Source: M55B112 sp040880545
GTDB taxonomy: Bacteria > Bacteroidota > Bacteroidia > Bacteroidales > GCA-2748055
Direction: 5' to 3'
DNA: 14,648 nucleotides
Assembly: GCA_040880545.1 (NCBI GenBank)
Contig: JBBDIE010000163.1
Span: 1 to 14,648, forward strand
Positions 1 to 7,942 of the stretch are shown here, in pieces; positions within the stretch are counted from its first letter, which is position 1; each line of letters starts with the position of its first letter. Both the position numbers and the translations under genes were made by a program. Under the pieces are notes generated by a model that was not told the DNA's origin, ran no database searches, and was given only the letters and a program-made list of their open reading frames with translations.

Positions 1-2857
1 ATAGCCATCGGACTCTGGATCTCATTGCCCGGTTTATCGCCTCCCATGGCCAGTGGTATGAGCGCCAGTGCCGAAGCAAGGGCCGTCATTAAAATTGGAT
101 TGAGCCGGTCCGCAGAACCATGAATAATGGTCTCCCTCAAATGGTGCCCCTCCTGCTTCAGGTGAATGTACCTGGAAACCAGGAGTATCCCGTTCCTGGT
201 GGCAATGCCGAAAAGGGTGATGAATCCGATGACCGAAGGAATACTCAACACATCAGATGTTAACCTGATGGCCGCCACTCCTCCAATTAAAGCAAGCGGT
301 AAATTGATCAGGATAATACCCGCCAGCTTTGCACTTCTGAATTCCTGGTAAAGGATCAGGAAAATTACCAGAATGGCTATAAGCGAGGTGATCATCAGGG
401 TGACCGTTGCACGCTGGGCGCTCTCAAACTGACCCCCGTATTCGATCCTGTATCCTTCAGGCAACTGAACATTTCCGGTAATCACCTGCTGCACCTCCTC
501 CACAACACTTCCCACATCTCTGCCGGCTGTATTTGCCGAAATAACCAGCTTCCGTTTCACATTCTCACGATTGATGGCATTGGGCCCGGAAACTGAAACA
601 ACATCTGCAACGAAACGTAAGGGGACCTTCTTCCCGTTATGTGTATCAATCAGCATATTCCTGATCTCATCAATACTGTTTCTCTGAGCCTCTTCATACC
701 TCACTACCAAGTCAAAATTAAGGTCACTTTCATAAACTTCTGCCACTTTCTTACCGGCAATGGCCGTTTCAACAAATTGTGTAAGCGCACTGGCCGGTAT
801 CCCGTATTTTGCCAGCATCTCAACCCGTGGCCTGATCTGAATCTGCGGTACCTCAACAAACTGTTCAACGTTCAGGTCCACCAACCCGTTCACATGCTCA
901 ATCTCCCCCCTGATCTCATTCGCCAACCGGTACATGTGCGACAGGTCCGTTCCAAACAGCTTGATCGCTATACTGGCCCGGGTACCCGATAACATGTGGT
1001 CGATACGGTGTCCCAGTGGCTGTCCTATATTCACGATCAATCCCGGTACGCTCCCCACGCGCGCACGAACTTCCTCAATGAATTCATCATAACTTCTCTC
1101 TTCCAGCCTGTAGGGAATGTCAATTTCCGAAGCATTTGAACCGCCGTGACTGTGTTCATTTAACTCGGCTCTTCCTGTTCTGCGGCTTACATACTGTACT
1201 TCAGGGATCTCCATCATCTCGCGGTCAATCTTACCAGTCAGTTTGTTACTCTGTTCCAGGGAAATTCCAGGCATCGTACTGGTAGTCATGGTAATTGTAC
1301 CTTCGTTGAACTCAGGCAGAAATGCACGTCCAAACCCTGTAAAAATGAATAATGCAGCTCCCAGGATTACTATTGCCGTAATTATAATAGGTAGCCGGTT
1401 CCTTAAGATCGCATCCAGGGTGCCCTGGTACCAGCTGTTCATCTTCTGTACAAGCTTGTTCCCTCCACGGTCATCCTGGGAAAGCTGCCTGTCACCGGTT
1501 AGCAGGTAACTTGATAATACCGGTGTAAGCGTCAGGGCTACCAGCAGCGAGGCCAACAATGATACGATGAAGGTGATACCAAGCGGCTTCAGCATTCTGC
1601 CCTCCATGCCGGCCAGAAAAAACAGGGGAACGAAGGCCACAATTATTATCAGTGTTGCCTGTACAATCGAAGAACGTATCTCCACCGATGCCTTGTAAAT
1701 AACAAGTAGAAATCCCTCCTGTTCCTCTTTCGGCTTCCGGTGATTCTGCTTGAGCCTTTTCAATACATTCTCCACATCGATGATCGCGTCATCCACCAAA
1801 ACCCCGATGGCAATGGCCATACCCCCAAGCGACATTGTATTAATGGTGAGTCCCAATATCTTAAGTGTAACAACTGAAAGCAACAGGGATAATGGTATGG
1901 CAACAAGGGAAATTACTGTGGTCCNNNNNNNNNNNNNNNNNNNNNNNNNNNNNNNNNNNNNNNNNNNNNNNNNNNNNNNNNNNNNNNNNNNNNNNNNNNN
2001 NNNNNNNNNNNNNNNNNNNNNNNNCCATCCAGGCTGGCATCACCTACCTTATCGGGATGTCCGATCTTCACCTCCGCCACATCTGATATTTTAACAGGCT
2101 TTCCGTTCCTGGTCCTGATCACCGACGAACCGATCTTTTCGGGATCGTTGGTACGGCCGGTTGCCCGCACGATATATTCCTGTCCATACTCGTTGATAAA
2201 TCCGCCACTGGCATTGCTGTTCGTATTTTCTGCGATCTCCACCAATTCGGCCAGCGTGATATCGTGGTATCTCATTTTGTTTGGATCCACCAGCACCTGG
2301 TACTCTTTGGCCAATCCGCCCATAACAACCACCTGCGACACCCCGGTAACTGAAAGCAGTCGCTGTTTCACCTGCCTTTCGGCTGTGGTTCGTAAATCGA
2401 ACAGGGAAAGCGAATCGGAAGAGAGGGCTATCAGCATGATCTCACCCATTACCGAAGTCTGTGGCGCAAGAATGGGCAATTCAATCTCCCTGGGCAACTG
2501 TGCTGCAATGGTTGGAAGTTTCTCGCTAACAATCTGCCTGGCCCTGTAAATATCGGTGCTCCAGTCAAATTCAACCCATACAATGGAAAATCCGTAAGAT
2601 GAACTGGAGCGTACCCGTCGTACGTTTGTGGCACCGTTCAGAGAAGTCTCAATGGGGAAAGTAACCAGCATTTCCACCTCCTCGGCAGCCATCCCGTGCG
2701 CATCTGTTAATACAACCACTGTGGGTGCTGTCAGATCCGGAAATACATCGACCTCCATCTCTTTTACTGTGAACAAGCCGCCGATCACCAGCAAAAGTGA
2801 TAGAAAAATCACCAGGGTCCGGTTATCCAGCGAATATTTTATGATCCTGTTAAGCAT
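1..2857 (-). CDS. CusA/CzcA-type heavy-metal RND efflux permease (partial, interrupted by assembly gap)
   Basis: Inner-membrane proton-driven pump of the heavy-metal RND family, predicted to export metal ions such as Cu/Ag or Zn/Co/Cd through a tripartite complex. The N-terminal 277 residues (before the gap) start with a membrane helix (about residues 10-32) followed by the conserved VDVFPDLTAPTV porter segment. After the gap the frame resumes at 1922 and stays open to the window edge. It includes the TM4-type motif GMAIAIGVLVDDAIIDVENV with the paired Asp used in proton relay, a second periplasmic segment with FLPEFNEGTITM, and a late membrane segment with GFITLFGIATRNG. The last visible residues, GGDKPGNEIQSPMA, belong to a loop near the last helices, so probably fewer than 100 residues are missing on the left. 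The ATG at 2857 lies 11 nt after the adaptor gene's stop, so the two are co-transcribed. The exact metal cannot be told from the sequence. The apparent frame change across the Ns is an artefact of the placeholder gap length. Confidence 0.95.
1925..2024. other. Assembly gap of 100 Ns inside the RND permease gene
   Basis: Exactly 100 consecutive Ns, the usual placeholder for a scaffold join of unknown length. The coding frames on the two sides do not match if the gap is taken as 100 nt. An intact gene needs a gap length that leaves remainder 2 when divided by 3. From remembered family sequences, about 80 residues are missing between DASLD and TTVISL, suggesting a true gap near 240 nt. Confidence 0.97.
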
Positions 2858-2868
2858 AGATAATAGAA

Positions 2869-4350
2869 TTAATGCGCATGTCCGTGACCCGTATCTCCTG
2901 TTACCATGGAGGCTGCCTTCAGAAGCATGACCCCTTCGGTTACAACCCTCTCTCCCGGCAATAGTCCGCCGATGATCTCTGTTCGTTTACCGTCATTCAT
3001 CCCCGGTTTTACTCTTCTCTTTGTAAAGCTCTCACCGGTTACCTGGATATAGAGGTAATGTACCCCCTGTTCCTCGGTAACAGCCTCCGCCGGTACGGAG
3101 AGGGCTTCCGCTTTTAACCCCGTCTTCAGGAAAAATTCAACAAACGCCCCTTCCAGCAGACTCCCGTCATTCTCAACTTCAAAATAGACCGGGATAAAGT
3201 GATCATTCTCTGCTACCGACGATCCGGTGGCTACCTTAGCGCCGTTCATCTCTTCCAGTTGGTAGATCCTGCTCGAATAAGAAGTCCGGAAATTTGTTGT
3301 AGTGATCTCCCGGGCATCACCGTAATATTGTAATGGCAGATCTGCCCGCAATAAGAGGTTCCTGTTGGCAGAGATGGTGGCTATCAGTTGTCCTGTTTTC
3401 ACATATTGACCCGGAGCAAAATTCAATGCATGTATATATCCGGAAACCGGCGATTTCACCACCAAACCGGATTCTGATGCACCAGATGCCAGGTTGGTAA
3501 AGCGAATACTGTCTCTGGTATATATGGTCCTCGATTCAATAAATTGCCGCTCTGAGATCACATTATTTTCAAATAACGTCCTGTGTCTCAGATATTCACT
3601 CCTGCTCTTTTCAAGGCTGTTCCTCAACTCCCTGTATTGTAATTCAAAATTATTCTCGTCCAGTGCCAGGGCGCTGATTACAAACAGTCGCTCCCCATTC
3701 ACAACCGCAGAACCCTGTACCAGGTTGTTTTTACCGAACAACAGGGTTCCGCTGCTCCCGGCAGTGATATGTTTTTTCTCTCCCGGCACAGCCATCGTTT
3801 CCCCACTGGCTGATATTACCGCTGAAAATGAAGCCGGCATGATCTTCTCTACCATGAAATCGCTGTTCCACGCCTGTTCTTTCAGAAAAGAGATTTCCCC
3901 ATTTCCGGCCTCCACCTGGCTCATCGTTTCCCCATGACCGTTACTTTTTTCATCCGAAAACACGACCACTGGGGCGGATACCTGGTCACTCAATTCTCCT
4001 GACTGTACCCTGTAAGTCACCGTATAATTCCCTGCTACAGAAGGAGTAAAAGGAACATCAAAAATGCCTGGTCTGTCGGGGCCTGCAGTGGTAACCTTCT
4101 CTCCCCCAATCTCTATCGTGAGTGTTCCTGAAGTGAGCGGAGCATAAGAATGCAACCGGGTTACATGTACCAGAAATCCCGATTCCCTGCCGGCTCTGAG
4201 CGGATCGTACTCGATAAAAAATTCTGTCTGATCAGTATACAATGTGGACTGAATGGCGACGTCATCACGGTGCACCGAAGGCGCTTCCTTTTTCCTGTCG
4301 CAACAGGACACAGCCAGCGTCAGGATCAGGACGATACCTAATTTATACAT
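2869..4350 (-). CDS. RND efflux periplasmic adaptor, CusB/HlyD family, lipoprotein
   Basis: Membrane-fusion protein that links the RND pump to an outer-membrane channel. It has 493 residues. The N-terminus is a lipoprotein signal (hydrophobic stretch then LAVSCC, probable lipidated Cys16). Residues about 40-132 form a beta-rich Ig/YtkA-like domain (FIEYDPLRAG, GIFDVPFTPSVAGNYTVTY) that classical CusB lacks. The barrel-sandwich halves lie near 196-230 and 295-330 (VKSPVSGYIHALNFAPGQ) and flank a charged alpha-hairpin at about 232-275. Beta-barrel and membrane-proximal domains follow (ALSVPAEAVTEEQG, GLLPGERVVTEG). The C-terminus ends in GHGHAH, a possible metal-binding tail. It sits between the histidine-rich gene (79 nt upstream) and the permease (11 nt downstream). 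Met-rich metal handoff motifs like those of E. coli CusB are not evident, so metal specificity is open. Confidence 0.92.
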   Translation of the reverse strand: MYKLGIVLILTLAVSCCDRKKEAPSVHRDDVAIQSTLYTDQTEFFIEYDPLRAGRESGFLVHVTRLHSYAPLTSGTLTIEIGGEKVTTAGPDRPGIFDVPFTPSVAGNYTVTYRVQSGELSDQVSAPVVVFSDEKSNGHGETMSQVEAGNGEISFLKEQAWNSDFMVEKIMPASFSAVISASGETMAVPGEKKHITAGSSGTLLFGKNNLVQGSAVVNGERLFVISALALDENNFELQYRELRNSLEKSRSEYLRHRTLFENNVISERQFIESRTIYTRDSIRFTNLASGASESGLVVKSPVSGYIHALNFAPGQYVKTGQLIATISANRNLLLRADLPLQYYGDAREITTTNFRTSYSSRIYQLEEMNGAKVATGSSVAENDHFIPVYFEVENDGSLLEGAFVEFFLKTGLKAEALSVPAEAVTEEQGVHYLYIQVTGESFTKRRVKPGMNDGKRTEIIGGLLPGERVVTEGVMLLKAASMVTGDTGHGHAH

Positions 4351-4429
4351 AATTTCAATGAATAAAATTGTACTTAGTAAATACAGAAATGGTATTCCGA
4401 AAAAATAAATGGAATAAAAACAGCAGTGA

Positions 4430-4816
4430 TCAGGCCGCCGGAGGTCCTCTTAGCTGGAGGATAGTTCCCCGGTGCCGGTTATTCAGGACAGAAATGGGGG
4501 GAAGATTGTAGTCTTGCTCCGATACAATCTGGGTGGACCGTTGTTGTATTTCGGCCATTGCCGGAGGCAGGTTGTCTGCAATTTTCGGCTCGGTACTCCC
4601 CGGATTGGGGGTCTTGTAAAAAGTAACTTCAGAGAAAGCATGACAGTGTCCGGGTTGTTCATTGTCGTCACCATGATCATGGTGTTCATCGGTACAGGAA
4701 CCGGCATGCTTCAACACCAGCGCATCATGGTGATGGTGGTGCGGAACCATTCCATGAACCAGAATCACCAGAAAGCAGTTCAAAAGCAATAGCGATATGT
4801 ACCTGTATCTACGCAA
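4430..4816 (-). CDS. Small histidine-rich exported protein, first gene of the metal-efflux operon
   Basis: A 128-residue protein starting at a TTG codon; no in-frame ATG lies between the promoter-like element and the signal sequence, and the first internal ATG is at residue 23. Residues 4-22 form a signal peptide or membrane anchor (ISLLLLNCFLVILV), followed at once by VPHHHHHDA and then a second acidic, His/Cys-bearing cluster (CTDEHHDHGDD, PGHCH, residues 41-60). The C-terminal half is Pro/Gln-rich and shows no known fold. The His clusters point to periplasmic binding of a transition metal such as Cu or Zn, and the position ahead of cusB/cusA-like genes supports a metallochaperone or buffering role. 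It resembles small His-rich proteins seen at Bacteroidota RND loci (possibly the family annotated DUF6769; I cannot confirm that). The gene is real by context and signal structure; the function is inferred. Confidence 0.75.
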   Translation of the reverse strand: MRRYRYISLLLLNCFLVILVHGMVPHHHHHDALVLKHAGSCTDEHHDHGDDNEQPGHCHAFSEVTFYKTPNPGSTEPKIADNLPPAMAEIQQRSTQIVSEQDYNLPPISVLNNRHRGTILQLRGPPAA

Positions 4817-4837
4817 ATATGAATGTCAATTGAATGC

Positions 4838-4845
4838 CAAATATA
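4838..4845 (-). promoter_or_regulatory. Bacteroidota -7 promoter core (TATATTTG) for the metal-efflux operon
   Basis: On the minus strand the sequence is TATATTTG, an exact match to TAnnTTTG. It lies 21 nt upstream of the TTG start at 4816, predicting a leader of only about 15 nt, with no purine-rich ribosome binding site in it. I find no convincing TTG -33 element at the usual spacing. It sits directly after the U-tract of the nitric oxide reductase terminator. Confidence 0.5.
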
Positions 4846-4896
4846 AAAAATTAATTACAAAACGCGCAGGTAACTGTTATAGCAGTACCTGCGCGT
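4841..4896 (-). terminator. Intrinsic terminator of the nitric oxide reductase gene
   Basis: A perfect 11-bp inverted repeat (ACGCGCAGGTA at 4862-4872 and TACCTGCGCGT at 4886-4896) extends by a further CTG/CAG pair across one bulged A and closes on a 6-nt loop (4877-4882). Read on the minus strand, it begins 38 nt after the reductase stop codon and is followed by TTTTGTAATTAATTTTTT. This is a strong GC-rich stem with a T-rich tail. It separates the reductase from the metal-efflux operon downstream on the same strand. Confidence 0.88.
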
Positions 4897-4934
4897 ATTA
4901 CATTATTTCACGTAAATCTAAATAATAAACACTG

Positions 4935-7181
4935 TTATTCCTGCTTTTTAAGCGACCAGCCGCCCTTCAGTCCAAACACAAACCATGCAAGGTAAAGCGC
5001 TCCAACGGCAAAAATAGTATCCCCAATTACCCGCAACCACCGGATGGTTTGAAGTGGGGGGGATTCCAGGAACTCAGCGGAACGCGCGTACCATAAACCA
5101 TGCTTAACGCTGGCCACGGTTTGTGCCAACCCAACCGGTAATACACTGATGAGAACCATCAGCAACAAACCGATATTCATTGACCAGAAGGCAATCCTGA
5201 TGGTTTTCTCCTTCCATATCGATTTCAGATCCATGTCCCTGAGAACAAAGAGCATCAAGCCGATACCCAGCATCCCGTAAACACCAAATAGCGCTGTGTG
5301 TCCGTGAACCGGTGTGGTATTCAGTCCCTGCATGTAATAAAGTGCAATGGGTGGATTGATCAGGAACCCGAAAATGCCGGCACCCAGGAAATTCCAGAAT
5401 GCCACCGAAATAAAGAAGTAAATGGGCCATTTATAGGCTGCCACCCATTCACGGGCCCGGCTGAGCCTGATATTATGGTACGCCTCAAATCCCATCAACA
5501 CCAGTGGTACCACCTCCAGTGCACTGAAACTGGCGCCAAGCGCAAGTATCGCCGTGGGCGTGCCTGTAAAGTACAGGTGGTGGAATGTACCTATGATACC
5601 CCCGGAAAGGAAGATGATGGTGGCAAATAAAACACTGGCTGTTGCAATTTTTGCGCTGATAAGTTGCATTCTTACAAACAGGAACGCAACGGCAACGGTG
5701 GCAAATACTTCGAAAAATCCTTCCACCCAGAGGTGGACAACCCACCATCGCCAATACTCTGCCATGGCCAGGTGCGTCTGCCTGCCCCACATCAGTCCTG
5801 CCCCGTAAAATGCCGCGATGGCAATGGAAGCAATCAAAAACATCAACAGCAGGTGCCTGTTCTCATTTTTCTCTCTCAGTGCAGGCAACAGGGCCCGCCC
5901 CATTAACAGCAACCAGAGGATCAGCCCTATAAACAGAAATGCCTGCCAGAACCTCCCCAGGTCTACATATTCGTATCCCTGGTGGCCAAAATAGAAATTT
6001 TCAACCAGGTTCAGCTTTTGCATAACTCCGAGCCATTGGCCAACAAGCGATCCAACTACAATGATCAACAATGAAATAAACAGGAAATTGACCCCCAGTT
6101 TCTGGTATTTTGGCTCCTTGCCCGAAATGGCAGGCGCTATGAACAGGCCCGTGGCCAGCCATGAAGTGGCGATCCAGAAAATGGCCAGCTGAATATGCCA
6201 CGTCCGTGAGATGGAGTAGGGAAGAATATCCGACAACGGCAATCCATAAAATGCCAACCCCTCAACACCATAATGTGCCGTGATAACCCCCATGAGAATC
6301 TGTACCAGGATAAGCGCTGTAACAACCCAGAAATATTTCAGGGTCGCCTTCATGGAAGGAGTAAGTTTGGTTCCCGACAATGGGTTTACATCCGGCGCCT
6401 TCGATTTATCTTCGTCCTCCCTGTTCGTTGCATAATACCAGCCAAGTAAGCCAATACCAAATAGAAGAATGATCACACTAAATCCTGTCCATAAGAGAAG
6501 GGCCCCTGTTGGTTCGTTTCCCACCAGTTTTTCAGGGGGCCAGTTATTGGTATAGGTGATCTCCTGGCCGGGCCTCTCTGTGACCGTGGCCCAGGTAGCC
6601 CAGAAGAAAAAGGCGTTCATCTGGGCCATTCTCTCCGGCGTTTTTATACTGTTTGGAGGAATGCTGTATGAATCCCGCAGATGCGCCTTGGAAGGATCAT
6701 CCATAAAGATACCGGCATAATGCCTGCTGTTCGACCGAAAGGCCTCAGCCCGTACCTCTGAAATTGTGATCGTTCCGGTCTCCGTATCATAACTGTTGTA
6801 CCTCATCTCAGTCTGTAACCGGCTTTCCAGCATAGCTCTTTTTTCAGTTTCAAGGTCATCATAAGGAACCGAAAAATCAGCCATGGACCAATCATTCAAA
6901 ATAAAAACAGCCTCCCGGTGTAACCAGTCAGCTGTCCAGTCAGGCGCCTTATAGGCACCATGACCCCAGATGGTTCCGACCTCCTGGCCACCCACGGACT
7001 GCCAGATATTCTGACCATCTCTGATATCCGCTTCGGTAAATAATACAGTACCGTCAGGAAGTACAACCTGTGTGGGAATAGGTGGCTTCTCACGATAAAT
7101 TTCACGTCCGTAATATCCAAGAACTGCGAATGATATTACCATTACCGCAATAAAGCCGATCCATAAATTTTTTGTCTTCAT
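4935..7181 (-). CDS. norZ: Quinol-dependent nitric oxide reductase (qNOR, NorZ/NorB type)
   Basis: Integral-membrane heme-copper oxidase superfamily enzyme that reduces 2 NO to N2O using quinol; 748 residues, normal length for qNOR. The N-terminus has a membrane helix (about 7-24) and a long periplasmic domain (about 30-220, with DGQNIWQSVGGQEVGTIWGHG) that replaces the NorC cytochrome c subunit but has no CxxCH heme site. Twelve or more helices follow. Visible ligands are His329 (SRTWHIQL, low-spin heme b), His483 and Glu487 with Glu491 (VVHLWVEGFFE, FeB site), His534/His535 (GTFHHLYF, FeB), and His626/His628 (PVHGHTALFG, heme ligands). The His303-Glu307-Phe311 spacing (HYGVEGLAF) matches the quinol-site triad described for Geobacillus qNOR, and Asp721 may be its fourth residue. 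No Asn/Gln substitutions of the kind reported for NO dismutases are seen. The gene is divergent from an Rrf2 regulator and likely NO-induced. Role: NO detoxification or a denitrification step. Confidence 0.96.
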   Translation of the reverse strand: MKTKNLWIGFIAVMVISFAVLGYYGREIYREKPPIPTQVVLPDGTVLFTEADIRDGQNIWQSVGGQEVGTIWGHGAYKAPDWTADWLHREAVFILNDWSMADFSVPYDDLETEKRAMLESRLQTEMRYNSYDTETGTITISEVRAEAFRSNSRHYAGIFMDDPSKAHLRDSYSIPPNSIKTPERMAQMNAFFFWATWATVTERPGQEITYTNNWPPEKLVGNEPTGALLLWTGFSVIILLFGIGLLGWYYATNREDEDKSKAPDVNPLSGTKLTPSMKATLKYFWVVTALILVQILMGVITAHYGVEGLAFYGLPLSDILPYSISRTWHIQLAIFWIATSWLATGLFIAPAISGKEPKYQKLGVNFLFISLLIIVVGSLVGQWLGVMQKLNLVENFYFGHQGYEYVDLGRFWQAFLFIGLILWLLLMGRALLPALREKNENRHLLLMFLIASIAIAAFYGAGLMWGRQTHLAMAEYWRWWVVHLWVEGFFEVFATVAVAFLFVRMQLISAKIATASVLFATIIFLSGGIIGTFHHLYFTGTPTAILALGASFSALEVVPLVLMGFEAYHNIRLSRAREWVAAYKWPIYFFISVAFWNFLGAGIFGFLINPPIALYYMQGLNTTPVHGHTALFGVYGMLGIGLMLFVLRDMDLKSIWKEKTIRIAFWSMNIGLLLMVLISVLPVGLAQTVASVKHGLWYARSAEFLESPPLQTIRWLRVIGDTIFAVGALYLAWFVFGLKGGWSLKKQE

Positions 7182-7209
7182 GATTCAATTGTGTTAAGGG
7201 TTCAGGCAA

Positions 7210-7217
7210 CAAATATA
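7210..7217 (-). promoter_or_regulatory. -7 promoter core (TATATTTG) for nitric oxide reductase
   Basis: The minus strand reads TATATTTG, an exact TAnnTTTG match 28 nt upstream of the reductase ATG. This implies a leader of about 20 nt. No clear -33 TTG is seen at standard spacing, which would fit a weak or activated promoter. The dyad at 7224-7257 lies immediately upstream, where a repressor or activator could act. Confidence 0.55.
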
Positions 7218-7223
7218 AAAATT

Positions 7224-7257
7224 AATTATAAAATGACTCTTTTATCCTTTTATAATT
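7224..7257. repeat. AT-rich inverted repeat, candidate shared operator
   Basis: AATTATAAAA (7224-7233) and TTTTATAATT (7248-7257) are perfect inverted copies separated by 14 nt. The dyad lies between the two outward-facing promoter cores. It is not followed by a clean U-tract and is not downstream of any gene, so a terminator is unlikely. The low complexity of the region makes chance occurrence possible. Confidence 0.45.
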
Positions 7258-7263
7258 TATTTG

Positions 7264-7271
7264 TATCTTTG
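7264..7271 (+). promoter_or_regulatory. Distal plus-strand TAnnTTTG element (TATCTTTG)
   Basis: TATCTTTG matches the Bacteroidota -7 consensus exactly. It is more than 200 nt from the Rrf2 start, so it would give a long leader. It may be an alternative upstream promoter or a chance match in AT-rich DNA. Confidence 0.3.
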
Positions 7272-7452
7272 TGGTGAGACAAAATCTGAATTTGAAATTA
7301 AGTTTACAGATGGGAATTTGCAGAAGTAAATCAGATACAACATCGTGTTTATTAACCGCGGAGATATTTTATTATTCCGAAATAATCACCTGATCTTCAC
7401 TCTATTTTAGTCCATTGTTGATCCTTTTTTCTAAATTAGAGCATTGATCCTT

Positions 7453-7460
7453 TACCTTTG
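7453..7460 (+). promoter_or_regulatory. -7 promoter core (TACCTTTG) for the Rrf2 operon
   Basis: TACCTTTG matches TAnnTTTG and ends 26 nt before the Rrf2 ATG. It overlaps by one base the second copy of the TTGATCCTTT direct repeat, so a protein bound at that repeat would compete with RNA polymerase. No good -33 TTG is present at 19-21 nt. Confidence 0.5.
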
Positions 7461-7486
7461 ACGGGATAAATAAACTGTTTGAAGAA

Positions 7487-7942
7487 ATGTTATCGAAAAG
7501 TACAGAATATGCCATAAGGGCTCTGGTTTTTGTTCAGTTACAGAACTGGGACCATAAACGGCCGGGAGTATTGGAGATTGCTTCTGAGATTGAAGCGCCA
7601 ACCGCTTTTACCGCGAAAATATTACATTCCCTGGCCAAACATAAATTACTTGGGTCTATGAAGGGCCGCGGAGGTGGTTTTTTCTTTCATGAAAACCATT
7701 CGGATTTGACATTGTATGATGTGATCCTGGTCATGGAAGGCGACGATCTCTTTACCAGGTGTGGTATTGGACTTAAAAACTGCAGTGATGAAAACCCGTG
7801 CCCCCTCCATGATACTTATATCGAAGTACGCGACAGCCTCTACAGGGTAGTAAAATCCGAATCAATCAACTCCTTGGCTTCCAGGGTGCTTGAAGGTTCT
7901 GCCGTCTTGAATAGAGCAACAATACAAACCAATATTCTATGA
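7487..7942 (+). CDS. Rrf2-family transcriptional regulator, NsrR-like (probable NO/Fe-S sensor)
   Basis: A 151-residue cytoplasmic DNA-binding protein. The start MLSKSTEYAIRAL is the typical Rrf2 N-terminus, and a winged helix-turn-helix follows (residues about 1-75, with the wing GRGGGFFF). Three cysteines, Cys92, Cys99 and Cys105 (CGIGLKNCSDENPCPLH), lie where IscR and NsrR bind a [2Fe-2S] or [4Fe-4S] cluster. The spacing here is CX6CX5C, one residue longer in the first interval than the usual CX5CX5C. It is divergent from a nitric oxide reductase and overlaps a hemerythrin-domain gene by 4 nt (ATGA), both supporting an NsrR-like role in which NO damages the cluster and releases repression. 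It probably also autoregulates. An IscR-like role in Fe-S biogenesis is less likely since no isc or suf genes are here. Confidence 0.9.
   Translation: MLSKSTEYAIRALVFVQLQNWDHKRPGVLEIASEIEAPTAFTAKILHSLAKHKLLGSMKGRGGGFFFHENHSDLTLYDVILVMEGDDLFTRCGIGLKNCSDENPCPLHDTYIEVRDSLYRVVKSESINSLASRVLEGSAVLNRATIQTNIL

Larger units (their letters stand above)
7182..7486. promoter_or_regulatory. Divergent regulatory region between nitric oxide reductase and Rrf2 operon
   Basis: A 305-nt AT-rich spacer without a supported gene. It holds a minus-strand promoter core for the reductase (7210-7217), an AT-rich dyad (7224-7257), plus-strand TAnnTTTG matches at 7264-7271 and 7453-7460, and a 10-nt direct repeat TTGATCCTTT at 7418-7427 and 7444-7453. 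The layout is what one expects for a regulator controlling both itself and its divergent target. No classical NsrR, FNR or HcpR palindrome with good symmetry was found. Confidence 0.7.

Noticed and set aside
1913..2857. A short RND protein ending at 1913
   Set aside because: The stop arises from reading through the 100-N placeholder in the wrong frame; the true pump sequence continues in another frame from 1922 to the window edge.
4393..4416. TATTCC / GGAATA inverted repeat between the His-rich and adaptor genes
   Set aside because: 6-bp arms with a 12-nt AT-rich loop and no T-tail; not strong enough for a terminator or operator call.
4472..4792. 106-codon plus-strand frame opposite the His-rich gene
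   Set aside because: It is the antisense shadow of the His/Asp-rich codons (runs of Met/Val opposite His), with no signal or domain of its own.
4935..7181. NO dismutase (Nod) in place of NO reductase
   Set aside because: The FeB ligands (His483, His534, His535), the catalytic Glu487 and the quinol-site triad His303/Glu307/Phe311 are all present, whereas Nod proteins are reported to lose such residues.
7268..7283. TTTGT-N6-ACAAA inverted repeat as a CRP/FNR-type (HcpR-like) site
   Set aside because: Arms of only 5 bp, overlapping a promoter-like TTTG; symmetry is too weak to separate from chance.
7310..7393. 27-codon plus-strand frame inside the divergent spacer
   Set aside because: No ribosome binding site, no homology recognised, and length expected by chance in AT-rich DNA.
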